Assembly (NCBI GenBank): GCA_934661765.1
Contig: CAKUJT010000107.1
Coordinates: 1 to 7,925 of the forward strand
Length of the DNA stretch: 7,925 bases
DNA from: an uncultured Senegalimassilia sp.
GTDB lineage: Bacteria; Actinomycetota; Coriobacteriia; Coriobacteriales; Eggerthellaceae
Direction: 5' to 3'
Below the pieces are notes generated by a model that worked only from the letters and a program-made list of their open reading frames with translations, made no database searches and had not been told where the DNA came from. This document shows, piece after piece, positions 1 to 5,234 of the stretch; the stretch's first letter is position 1, and each line of letters opens with the position of its first letter. A program made the translations under genes and the position numbers.

Positions 1-5
1 ATTGA

Positions 6-88
6 GCCGGCGTGATGGAATTGGCAGACGTGCGGGACTCAAAATCCCGTGGTGGCAACACCGTATGGGTTCGACCTCCGGGTCTAAT
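6..88 (+). tRNA. tRNA-Leu (anticodon CAA), 3' end degenerate, probable pseudo-tRNA or insertion junction
   Basis: The 5' part is a normal class II tRNA. The acceptor 5' strand is GCCGGCG (6-12), followed by T8-G9, a D arm with AATTGGCAG, and an anticodon stem CGGGA/TCCCG (33-37, 45-49) around loop CTCAAAA, giving anticodon CAA. The long variable arm GGTG-gcaa-CACC (51-62) is typical of Leu. The T loop TTCGACC (70-76) is present. The T stem, however, would have to be ATGGG against TCCGG (only two Watson-Crick pairs). The next seven bases, GTCTAAT, do not pair with GCCGGCG, where CGCCGGC would be expected. The molecule therefore breaks down right after the T loop. Either about 5-6 nt were lost from the T stem, or this is the edge of an element that recombined at the T loop. 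Identity as Leu-CAA is firm; function is doubtful. Confidence 0.6.
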
Positions 89-110
89 GACAGATTATCA
101 TTGTTTTTTG

Positions 111-163
111 TTAAAATGCACATAAAAACGTAGATTAAAAATGCAAAATTTATACGTTTTGCA
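111..163. repeat. Short AT-rich repeats in the leader after the tRNA
   Basis: The 89-230 stretch has no gene. It holds an inverted repeat AAAACGTA (125-132) / TACGTTTT (153-160) and related words TTAAAATGCAC (111-121), TTAAAAATGCA (135-145) and GTTTTGCAC (156-163, inverted). Such clustered short words next to a tRNA resemble integrase arm-binding sites, but they are short and lie in AT-rich DNA, so chance is quite possible. Confidence 0.25.
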
Positions 164-233
164 CAAAAAAGATAGGTGTAACAGAAAGAAATAAGAGAAA
201 AACCAAGGAAAAATAAGAGAATACGTCGCAGGA

Positions 234-262
234 GGCATACATTGAAAAGTGTATGCCTTTTT
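234..262 (+). terminator. Intrinsic terminator upstream of the first TA operon
   Basis: A perfect 8-bp stem GGCATACA (234-241) / TGTATGCC (250-257) with an 8-nt loop is followed by TTTTT (258-262). It would stop transcription entering from the tRNA side before the antitoxin promoter. It is very similar to the hairpin at 958-988 on the other side of the TA pair. Confidence 0.8.
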
Positions 263-293
263 AAATAAAGAAATTTGTACAAAAAATACAAGT

Positions 294-348
294 GTACATA
301 ATTATGTACCGAATATTGACAATGATACAAATGTACACTATAATGTAC
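294..348 (+). promoter_or_regulatory. Consensus sigma-A promoter with two GTAC-type palindromic operators (yefM-yoeB autoregulation)
   Basis: The -35 is TTGACA (316-321) and the -10 is TATAAT (339-344), with exactly 17 bp between: a fully consensus promoter. A perfect 16-bp palindrome GTACATAATTATGTAC lies at 294-309, upstream of the -35. A near copy, GTACACTATAATGTAC, lies at 333-348 and covers the -10. Centres are 39 bp apart. A half site TTGTAC is at 275-280. A very strong promoter covered by repeated palindromes is the usual arrangement for antitoxin/toxin-complex autorepression (known for YefM-YoeB); that this pair binds here is inference. The expected transcript starts only about 17 nt before the start codon. 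Confidence 0.85.
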
Positions 349-367
349 GTGTGAGGAGGCGAGGAAT

Positions 368-616
368 ATGCTTAATACAAATATAACTAATTTTAGAAAG
401 AACATTTTCGGAATGTTGGAACAGACAATCAAGTTTAACGAACCGATCAATATCAGCACTAAAGATGGGAATGCTGTTATTATCAGTGAGGAAGATTACA
501 ATGGGCTTATAGAAACTCTGTATCTTTCATCTGATCCTGCAATGAAGCAGAAAATCGTAGAGGGTCTTCACACTTCTATAGATGACTGCTTGTCAGAAGA
601 TGAGGTGCAATGGTAG
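368..616 (+). CDS. yefM: YefM/Phd-family antitoxin
   Basis: An 82-aa protein matching the Phd/YefM antitoxin pattern. The N-terminal half (residues 1-50) has the family's DNA-binding fold signature: an N-terminal helix region (TNITNFRKNIFGMLEQT), a strand with 'EPINISTKDGNAVIISEEDYNGLIETLYL', then a C-terminal tail (51-82) rich in acidic residues that in this family unfolds and wraps the toxin. Role (family knowledge): neutralises the downstream YoeB-type RNase and represses its own operon. The start is fixed by AGGAGG at 354-359, 8 nt upstream of ATG. The stop overlaps the toxin start by 7 nt, so translation is probably coupled. Size and order agree with the family. The two GTAC palindromes over the promoter are the likely targets of its DNA-binding domain. 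Confidence 0.9.
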   Translation: MLNTNITNFRKNIFGMLEQTIKFNEPINISTKDGNAVIISEEDYNGLIETLYLSSDPAMKQKIVEGLHTSIDDCLSEDEVQW

Positions 617-879
617 TGTACTCTATTGTTTATACGAAGAAAGCAGCTCGCGATATCCAGAATCTTAAGGCAGCGAAGCTGGATAAGAAAGCAAGAGCGT
701 TAATAGACCTTATCAGAAAAAATCCATATCAAACACCGCCATCATATGAAAAATTGCTGGGGGATTTACAAGGTGCATATTCTAGGCGTATCAATATTAA
801 GCATCGTCTGGTCTATGAAGTTTTAGAAGAAGAACAGGCCATTAAGATCATAAGCTTATGGACTCATTACGAATTTTAG
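610..879 (+). CDS. yoeB: YoeB/Txe-family mRNA interferase toxin
   Basis: An 89-aa basic protein of the RelE superfamily, YoeB branch. Diagnostic segments are YEKLLGDLQGAYSRRINIKHRLVYEV (residues 46-71) and the C-terminal ISLWTHYEF. By alignment from memory with E. coli YoeB, the catalytic residues are preserved: E47 as general base, the SRRI arginines R59/R60, R66 in HRLVY, and H86-Y87 as the C-terminal His-Tyr. Unlike E. coli YoeB, which ends in HY, this one has two extra residues (E-F) after the His-Tyr pair. It would be a ribosome-dependent mRNA endonuclease acting in the cytoplasm. GAGGTG at 602-607 lies inside the antitoxin frame just before ATG, and the 7-nt overlap with the antitoxin stop suggests coupled translation at lower yield than the antitoxin. 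All key residues look intact, so it is probably active. Confidence 0.92.
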   Translation: MVVYSIVYTKKAARDIQNLKAAKLDKKARALIDLIRKNPYQTPPSYEKLLGDLQGAYSRRINIKHRLVYEVLEEEQAIKIISLWTHYEF

Positions 880-952
880 TGGCATAGTTGTTAAGCCGTT
901 TCATATAGTATAGATAGCGGCATAAATAAAAATTTTATAAACAGTTGAACGT

Positions 953-988
953 AAAAAGATATACATTGCAAGGTGTATGTCTTTTTTT
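953..988 (+). terminator. Terminator-like hairpin between the TA operon and the 1012 gene
   Basis: Stem GATATACA (958-965) / TGTATGTC (974-981), one G-U pair, flanked by AAAAA (953-957) and a run of seven T (982-988). The A and T runs make it potentially bidirectional. It ends 23 nt before the next start codon and the gene's ribosome binding site begins about 9 nt after it. There is no room for a promoter in between, so the downstream pair must be reached by read-through of this hairpin. Confidence 0.75.
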
Positions 989-1011
989 ATTAGGAAAGAA
1001 GGATGTAATAA

Positions 1012-1278
1012 ATGAGTGAGACAGAACAATTAATTACGAGATTAAAAAGGCTTGAACAGGGATCCGGAGCGAACAGGTTTCGCGGCCGATATGTGGATAT
1101 GGTCGATATCTCTGATGATTTTGCACCGGATGAATGGGCACTGGCTTTATCCGGTACAAAGAGATTTATACTTATTGGAACGAAAGCTCAGATAATGGAT
1201 GAATATGATGAAATAGAAAAAACGGGAGTGATCAAAGATTATAAGGATCTTTATCCAAGAAAGGAGATGGAAAGATGA
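1012..1278 (+). CDS. Small protein of unknown function (88 aa)
   Basis: I do not recognise this family. The protein is soluble-looking and charged. Its N-terminal segment (TEQLITRLKRLEQGSGANRF, residues 4-23) could be a helix. The middle is mixed hydrophobic/acidic (VDMVDISDDFAPDEWALALSGTKRFILIGT), and the C-terminal part is lysine/glutamate rich (YDEIEKTGVIKDYKDLYPRKEMER). No cysteine, signal peptide or membrane segment. The start is supported by AAGAAGGA at 997-1003, 8 nt upstream. It overlaps the next gene by 4 nt (ATGA), so the two are one translation unit. Lying between two TA cassettes with a second small overlapping gene, it could be mistaken for another TA pair, but neither protein shows a known toxin motif. 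Its reality as a gene rests on the ribosome binding site and the coupled downstream frame. Confidence 0.75.
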   Translation: MSETEQLITRLKRLEQGSGANRFRGRYVDMVDISDDFAPDEWALALSGTKRFILIGTKAQIMDEYDEIEKTGVIKDYKDLYPRKEMER

Positions 1279-1463
1279 AACATAAAATTATAATAAAACA
1301 GCTTATAATGACAGAACTTTTTCTTGATGCAGCTTGCCCAGAGGAGGCACTGGAAGTCGGAAATGAACTTTTGGCAAATGATATGATCCCTGTTTCTGAT
1401 TATCATATGCAGGAAGGCAGCGTTGAAGTTGAACTGCTTGAAGTTTCTGAAGCAGTGTCGTAA
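1275..1463 (+). CDS. Small acidic protein of unknown function (62 aa)
   Basis: A short acidic protein: a basic N-terminal strand (MKHKIIIKQLIMTELFL), then 'AACPEEALEVGNELLANDMIPVSDY' and a C-terminal run of Glu/Val. The pattern (strand, 'EEAL' helix, strand ending in 'VEVELLEV') is loosely like the DpnD/PcfM-type small proteins of mobile elements, but I would not assign it. AAGGAG at 1261-1266 gives good spacing to ATG, and the ATGA overlap with the upstream 88-aa gene argues they are made together. One cysteine, no membrane segment. The 36 bp after its stop are non-coding and carry only a weak AGGAT/ATCCT inverted repeat, with no clear terminator before the next promoter. Confidence 0.65.
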   Translation: MKHKIIIKQLIMTELFLDAACPEEALEVGNELLANDMIPVSDYHMQEGSVEVELLEVSEAVS

Positions 1464-1499
1464 TTAAGCAGGATTTCTTGATCCTCTGGATTATAAATA

Positions 1500-1537
1500 A
1501 ATGTCATTTGACATTGTAACGACATTTGCGTTACAAT
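1500..1537 (+). promoter_or_regulatory. Promoter with nested inverted-repeat operators for the second TA operon
   Basis: The -35 is TTGACA (1508-1513); the -10 is TACAAT (1532-1537) with an 18-bp spacer. Between them lies a perfect inverted repeat TTGTAACG (1514-1521) / CGTTACAA (1529-1536), extendable by one A/T pair on each side. A second inverted repeat, AATGTCA (1500-1506) / TGACATT (1509-1515), covers the -35. The promoter is thus occupied end to end by operator-like dyads, as expected for autorepression by a RelB/DinJ ribbon-helix-helix antitoxin (family knowledge). Confidence 0.8.
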
Positions 1538-1558
1538 ATGTAAAAGGAGGTGTGTATT

Positions 1559-1864
1559 ATGGAAAAAACAGCAACATTGAATTTGAGAGTAAACCCTGTA
1601 ACAAAAGATCGTGCAGAAGCAGTGTTGACTAAACTTGGAATTCCCATGTCTACGGCAATAGATATGTACTTGAATCAAATTTCATTGACAGGTGGGATAC
1701 CATTTGCTGTATCACTACCTAAAGCACCTGATTCAATCAATGCTGATTTGATGACGGATGAAGAGTTATATGCAAAAATACAAAAAAGCTATGATGAGAT
1801 AAGAGAAGGCAAGATCCAAAATGCAGAGGTAGCATTTAAAAAATTCATGGAGGATCATCAATGA
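1559..1864 (+). CDS. RelB/DinJ-family antitoxin
   Basis: A 101-aa protein. The N-terminal segment (residues 4-45: TATLNLRVNPVTKDRAEAVLTKLGIPMSTAIDMYLNQI...) is the classic RelB/DinJ ribbon-helix-helix. A DNA-contacting strand (LNLRV) is followed by helix 1 (KDRAEAVLTKLG), the turn 'IPMSTAI', and helix 2. 'GGIPFAV' at 45-51 is also typical of the family. The C-terminal part (68-101) is charged and helical and should bind the toxin. I chose ATG 1559 because AGGAGG sits at 1545-1550, 8 nt upstream; an in-frame GTG at 1550 would lie inside that ribosome binding site. The toxin frame begins in the ATGA overlap at 1861. Likely role: neutralises the toxin and represses the operon at the TTGTAACG dyad. 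Confidence 0.9.
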   Translation: MEKTATLNLRVNPVTKDRAEAVLTKLGIPMSTAIDMYLNQISLTGGIPFAVSLPKAPDSINADLMTDEELYAKIQKSYDEIREGKIQNAEVAFKKFMEDHQ

Positions 1865-2181
1865 AAAAGTATCAGGTGAACATAACAGATGGAGCGCTTA
1901 AAGACATGGAGCAGATTTACGACTACATTGCGTATGTGTTATTGTCACCGAGAAATGCATTAGGTCAATACAAGCGGATTGCAAGTTCAATAGAAAGACT
2001 TGATCTAATGCCTGAACGTTTTAAAATAATAGACTTAGGTAAAGAACATTTTAAGGACATGCGAAGGATGCTTGTAGATAATTATTCAGTATTTTATGTA
2101 ATACGAGAAAACCAAGTCATTGTAACAAATGTACTTTATAGTGCATCAGACATCGAACAGAGACTTAGATTTCAGATTTGA
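1861..2181 (+). CDS. RelE/ParE-superfamily toxin
   Basis: A 106-aa protein with the ParE-like layout. An N-terminal strand (YQVNITDGALKDMEQIYDYIAYVL, residues 4-27) is followed by 'SPRNALGQYKRIASSIERLDLMPERFKIID' (29-58). Then come a basic strand 'FKDMRRMLVDNYSVFYVIRENQVIVTNVLYSASDIEQRL' (64-102). The motif 'R-x-x-x-V-D-N-Y-x-V-F-Y' followed by a strand and 'VLYSASDIE' is characteristic of the family. It lacks the RelE/YoeB-type catalytic His near the C-terminus, so it may poison gyrase as ParE does rather than cut mRNA; the sequence alone does not decide this. GGAGGA at 1849-1854 precedes ATG by 6 nt, and the start overlaps the antitoxin stop (ATGA). Pairing a RelB/DinJ antitoxin with a ParE-looking toxin is a common mixed arrangement. 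Confidence 0.87.
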   Translation: MKKYQVNITDGALKDMEQIYDYIAYVLLSPRNALGQYKRIASSIERLDLMPERFKIIDLGKEHFKDMRRMLVDNYSVFYVIRENQVIVTNVLYSASDIEQRLRFQI

Positions 2182-2205
2182 TTTTTATAAGAAAAATAAA
2201 GTAAA

Positions 2206-2237
2206 GGGCAGCAATTATACTTTTGTTGTCCTTTTTT
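2206..2237 (+). terminator. Terminator-like hairpin between the TA operon and parA
   Basis: Stem GGGCAGCAA (2206-2214) / TTGTTGTCC (2223-2231), 9 bp with two G-U pairs, 8-nt loop, then TTTTTT (2232-2237). It ends 32 nt before the parA ATG and 19 nt before its ribosome binding site. A TATATA at 2248-2253 is too close to that site to give a normal leader. Confidence 0.78.
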
Positions 2238-2269
2238 ATTGGAATTTTATATAAGTAGAGGTAGAAAAA

Positions 2270-3052
2270 ATGAGAGTAATAGCGATAGCAAATCAAAAAG
2301 GCGGTGTGGGAAAAACAACTACAACAGCAAATCTGGCGGCAGGATTAGTCAGGAGGGGATATAAAGTACTGACGATAGATGCAGATGCGCAGGCAAACCT
2401 GACTGCAGCATTAGGATACCCGCAGCCGGATCAGCTGGATGTGACATTATCTACTGTTCTGACAAAACTCATAGATGAGCAGAACATCGAAAAGAGATAC
2501 GGAATACTCAAAACAGAAGAAGGCATTGATCTATTACCTTGCAATATAGAGTTGTCAGCTGTAGAAGTTTCTCTGGTAAGTATAATGAGTCGTGAAATGA
2601 TACTTAAAGAATATGTAGATGGGGTAAAAGAAGATTATGATTACATAATAATAGATTGTATGCCATCATTAGGTATGATAACTATAAATGCGCTTTCCGC
2701 AGCAGATAGTGTCCTGATTCCTGTACAGACATCTTTCCTTCCTGTCAAAGGATTGGAGATGCTTATTAAAACGATCAATAAAGTAAAACGTCAAATAAAC
2801 CCGGGGCTTCAGATAGAGGGGATATTGCCGACGATGCTTGATAAGCGTACGAATTATGCGAAAGAAACGGAAAGTCTTATCAGAGAAATATACGGGCAGC
2901 ATGTCAGAGTGTTCAAGCAGCCGATACCGACATCAGTAAGAGCAGCAGAACAGCCTGCGGCCGGTGTGAGCATATATAGACATGATCCTCATGGAAAAGT
3001 CGCAGAAGCATATGACATCTTAGTTAGCGAGGTAGAAGATGGTTATAGATAA
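2270..3052 (+). CDS. parA: ParA/Soj-family partition ATPase
   Basis: A 260-aa ParA of the small chromosomal/type Ib length without an N-terminal helix-turn-helix. The deviant Walker A motif is at residues 10-17 (KGGVGKTT, signature lysine K10 and catalytic K15). Walker A' is IDADAQANLT (36-45, D39), and Walker B is IIID at 126-129 followed by CMPSLG. 'PVQTSFLPVKGLEML' (151-165) and 'TSVRAAEQPAAGVSIYRHDP' (221-240) are standard C-terminal ParA features. It would form ATP-dependent dimers on nucleoid DNA and be released by ParB, moving the plasmid or element copies apart. AGAGGT at 2257-2262 gives 7-nt spacing to ATG. Its last 14 nt overlap parB. Because it lacks the N-terminal regulator domain of type Ia ParA proteins, operon repression is probably done by another protein. 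Confidence 0.95.
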   Translation: MRVIAIANQKGGVGKTTTTANLAAGLVRRGYKVLTIDADAQANLTAALGYPQPDQLDVTLSTVLTKLIDEQNIEKRYGILKTEEGIDLLPCNIELSAVEVSLVSIMSREMILKEYVDGVKEDYDYIIIDCMPSLGMITINALSAADSVLIPVQTSFLPVKGLEMLIKTINKVKRQINPGLQIEGILPTMLDKRTNYAKETESLIREIYGQHVRVFKQPIPTSVRAAEQPAAGVSIYRHDPHGKVAEAYDILVSEVEDGYR

Positions 3053-4010
3053 AAATAAACTGACATCTTTTGATGATCTGTTTGGAATAAATTCGGACAC
3101 AAAAGAAGGCAGCAATATAAAGAATATAAAAATTGATGAGATAGTTCCCAGCCCCAAAAACCCATTCAAAGTAGAAGAAAATGGAGAAATGGATCAGCTT
3201 GTTGCATCTATCAAAGAAAACGGGATCATTGTCCCACTGATACTTCGAGATATGGGAAATGGAAAATATGATCTCATAGCCGGTCACCGTAGACTCATGG
3301 CATCAAAGATAGCCGGGCTTAGTGAAGTCCCTGCAGATGTACGTGATCTTTCTGATGAAGAAGCGGATATCATAATGGTCGATACAAACCTGAACCGGGA
3401 ACATATATCAATATCAGAAAAAGCATTTGCATGTAAGTTAAAATACGAAGCTATCAAAAGGAAGGTAGGACGTAACTGGGAAGAAGAATCTAATGGTGCA
3501 CTCGGTGCACCATTAAAAAGGAGTTCTGAAATAGTAGCAGATGAAATGGGAGTGTCCGCAAGAACGATCAACAATTATCTTTGTTTGGCAGAACTCGTTC
3601 CTTTGCTTTTAGATATGATCGATAATAAGGAGCTGACAATAAAAACGGGAGTGCAGCTTTCATATCTTGAAAAAGGTGTGCAGGATCATGTTTGTGATTT
3701 TCTTCAAAGAGAAGAAGTGATACTAAGTGAAGAACAAGCAAAACTGCTGCGGGACGCTTTTGAAGGTATCGAAAACATAGAGCTTTCAAATATATATGAA
3801 ATATTATCGCAAAACTCTTCTGATCTGCCTGATATACCAAAACAGCCGAAGTATAAACCGGTTTTCAAAGTTTCGCGTAAAGCCAGAAAAAAGTATTTTC
3901 CGGCAGAATATGATGAGCATGATATAGAAAACGTCATAGAAAGTCTGCTTGAAAACTGGGCAAGAGAACATAATCCTTCTTTTGGTGAAGATAGAGGTGA
4001 ATATGACTAA
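3039..4010 (+). CDS. parB: ParB-family partition protein (CTPase/centromere binding)
   Basis: A 323-aa ParB. N-terminal ParB/Srx domain: 'IKIDEIVPSPKNPFK' (30-44), 'LVASIKENGIIVPLILR' (54-70), the GHRRLMAS nucleotide-binding box at 82-89 (usually GERR or GHRR), and 'LNREHISISEKAFA' (118-131). The middle helix-turn-helix domain includes 'SSEIVADEMGVSARTINNYLCL' (162-183). The C-terminal third (270-323) is charged and probably dimerises. Residues 151-159 (SNGALGAPL), in the loop just before the helix-turn-helix, are encoded by a perfect palindrome that recurs outside the gene at 5178-5202. GAGGT at 3029-3033 inside parA gives 5-nt spacing to ATG; the 14-nt overlap with parA shows coupling. Expected partner: ParA; expected target: a palindromic parS, possibly this very repeat. 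Confidence 0.93.
   Translation: MVIDKNKLTSFDDLFGINSDTKEGSNIKNIKIDEIVPSPKNPFKVEENGEMDQLVASIKENGIIVPLILRDMGNGKYDLIAGHRRLMASKIAGLSEVPADVRDLSDEEADIIMVDTNLNREHISISEKAFACKLKYEAIKRKVGRNWEEESNGALGAPLKRSSEIVADEMGVSARTINNYLCLAELVPLLLDMIDNKELTIKTGVQLSYLEKGVQDHVCDFLQREEVILSEEQAKLLRDAFEGIENIELSNIYEILSQNSSDLPDIPKQPKYKPVFKVSRKARKKYFPAEYDEHDIENVIESLLENWAREHNPSFGEDRGEYD
3486..3520. repeat. 35-nt palindromic repeat, copy A, inside parB
   Basis: Core 3491-3515: arms TAATGGTGCAC and GTGCACCATTA around TCG, a perfect 11-bp inverted repeat. Each arm contains the palindrome GTGCAC, and GGTGCAC also repeats directly with a 9-nt period. Identity with copy B (5173-5207) covers all 35 nt from GAATC to AAAAAG. Similarity extends 10 nt further left with two mismatches. 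In parB it encodes Gly-Ala-x twice in a solvent-type loop before the helix-turn-helix. Confidence 0.95.
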
Positions 4011-4392
4011 AACATTAAAAGAAATCGTATCTTTTTTAGCTGTCTGGAATGATCCCTTTGCTGAGGTAGAGGACAGCAGAGATTTAAGAGATGCTGTTCG
4101 TACTTTATTTAAAGATTTAAAGCTATTGCCGGATGAATACTTCCGGGTTTCAGGTTCATATAGTCTTCCTGGATATAACCAGGAACGATATGAACTTTTT
4201 TATGTTCCTGATATGGTGAAGCTTCGACATCTGTTAGGAAAACATGAATACGCCTCATTTTTACATGAGGCTTATGATTTCCTTTGGTATAAAATAATGA
4301 AAGCTGGTGAGGAAGCACAGGCTGATCATCTGCCTGCCAATATAAAAAATGCTATGATTATGGTTATATCTGATGGCTTTGATGATTTATAA
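4003..4392 (+). CDS. Unknown protein co-translated with parAB (129 aa)
   Basis: I do not recognise this family. ATG 4003 is chosen because GAGGTGA (3994-4000) lies just before it; a TTG at 3949 in the same frame has no such support. It overlaps the parB stop by 8 nt, so it is the third gene of the partition operon. The protein is soluble and acidic. It has a leucine-rich N-terminal helix (KTLKEIVSFLAVW), a central aromatic stretch (PDEYFRVSGSYSLPGYNQERYELFYV, residues 43-68), then helices to the acidic end (ISDGFDDL). No membrane segment, signal peptide or cysteine. Translation coupled to parB suggests it works with partition or is an element-specific accessory factor, but that is context only. 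A 7-bp GCCTCAT/ATGAGGC inverted repeat at 4252-4271 inside the gene is probably incidental. Confidence 0.8.
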   Translation: MTKTLKEIVSFLAVWNDPFAEVEDSRDLRDAVRTLFKDLKLLPDEYFRVSGSYSLPGYNQERYELFYVPDMVKLRHLLGKHEYASFLHEAYDFLWYKIMKAGEEAQADHLPANIKNAMIMVISDGFDDL

Positions 4393-4427
4393 TTTAATTA
4401 TAATCTGATAGAAAAGAGGAGCATCCA

Positions 4428-5162
4428 ATGTTCAAGATAGGAAAAAAGCATGGCCGCAAGTGGGGAATGAGTATTATCAACAGCCAGAAACGATATGAGG
4501 CCGATATGGAGGAATATCGTTTTTTCTTAACTAATATGAAGGCTATACCGTATCATGGAGAATACTTTGACTTTTATTTAAATCTATTGAGCAAAGAGCT
4601 GCGTTACAGTAGTTTGCTTGAGATCAACAGATATCATACAAAGAACCGGTATCTATATCCATTTCATTGTATGGATGATAGATTGCTTTTTGGTAAAGAG
4701 CAGAAATATGAGGAAGTGGAAATAGATATAAGGGAAAATAATCTGATATCGGAACCATGGAATCATACTCGATATGCAGATATTTTATATGCGATTCAAA
4801 AGAATGGTTTTAAATATCAGATAACAAATCATATGGCGTATTATTATGATGGTCTTAATATAACTTGTGCGTATAACGGATTACATAGTTTGGGAGCCGG
4901 GGTATACTGGGGAAACGGAAAGATAAAGGCACAGCGAATCAATGTGACTAGTCTGTTTGAGGTGGTAGATGCATATAACGATCTTTCTTTTGGATATAAT
5001 GAAAAAAATATCAGGAAAAAGTTTGAAGATAAAGGAATGATCATACCAGCAAAGCTGAAAAAAAGCCTCGAAGACCGCTTTTATGGAACAGATTACAGGC
5101 TAATATTGATATATGAATTGAGTAAGCGTAGATATCTGGAAATGAAAGAAAGCAGGATGTAG
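4428..5162 (+). CDS. Unknown protein (244 aa)
   Basis: I do not recognise this protein. It begins with a strongly basic stretch (FKIGKKHGRKWG) and is rich in Tyr, Asn and charged residues. Visible blocks are 'YRFFLTNMKAIPYHGEYFDFYLNLLSKELRYSSLLEINRY' (30-69), 'NLISEPWNHTRYADILYAIQKNGF' (105-128), and a glycine-rich patch 'YNGLHSLGAGVYWGNGKIKAQRINVTSLFEVVDAY' (149-183). The C-terminus is basic and helical. No signal peptide or transmembrane segment. AGAGGAG (4415-4421) lies 6 nt before ATG, so the start is well supported. It follows the 4003 gene after 35 nt, where a TATAAT at 4399-4404 has only a poor -35, so it probably shares the parAB transcript. The 'W-N-H-T-R-Y-A-D' and 'G-A-G-V-Y-W-G' segments look like conserved family motifs, but no function can be claimed. 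Confidence 0.85.
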   Translation: MFKIGKKHGRKWGMSIINSQKRYEADMEEYRFFLTNMKAIPYHGEYFDFYLNLLSKELRYSSLLEINRYHTKNRYLYPFHCMDDRLLFGKEQKYEEVEIDIRENNLISEPWNHTRYADILYAIQKNGFKYQITNHMAYYYDGLNITCAYNGLHSLGAGVYWGNGKIKAQRINVTSLFEVVDAYNDLSFGYNEKNIRKKFEDKGMIIPAKLKKSLEDRFYGTDYRLILIYELSKRRYLEMKESRM

Positions 5163-5172
5163 CTGGAAAGAC

Positions 5173-5207
5173 GAATCTAATGGTGCACTCGGTGCACCAT
5201 TAAAAAG
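5173..5207. repeat. 35-nt palindromic repeat, copy B, intergenic
   Basis: Identical over 35 nt to the repeat inside parB (3486-3520), with the perfect inverted repeat at 5178-5202. It starts 11 nt after the stop of the 244-aa gene. It is followed by AAAAAG on + and, read on -, by GATTC, so it has no U tract and is not an ordinary terminator. In the same phase as parB it could still be read as Trp-Lys-Asp-Glu-Ser-Asn-Gly-Ala, but there is no start codon for such a frame. Confidence 0.95.
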
Positions 5208-5234
5208 AGCTGTAGTAAAAATACATGTACATCA

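Noticed and set aside
888..916. TTGTTA with TATAGA/TAGATA as a promoter for the 1012 gene pair
   Set aside because: Poor -10 matches and spacing, and the terminator-like hairpin at 953-988 lies between it and the gene.
1550..1558. GTG at 1550 as start of the RelB/DinJ antitoxin
   Set aside because: It lies inside the AGGAGG ribosome binding site; ATG 1559 has ideal spacing and gives the usual family N-terminus.
2226..2253. TTGTCC-16-TATATA as a promoter for parA
   Set aside because: The start point would fall on or after the ribosome binding site (2257-2262), leaving no leader; the -35 also lies in the hairpin stem.
3949..4002. TTG at 3949 as start of the third partition-operon gene
   Set aside because: No ribosome binding site and a long overlap with parB; ATG 4003 is preceded by GAGGTGA.
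4252..4271. GCCTCAT/ATGAGGC inverted repeat inside the 4003 gene
   Set aside because: Short, single, within coding sequence and without a T run; probably chance.
5178..5202. Copy B of the palindrome as an intrinsic terminator for the 244-aa gene
   Set aside because: No T run follows the hairpin on either strand, and the same sequence lies in the middle of parB, where termination would be harmful.
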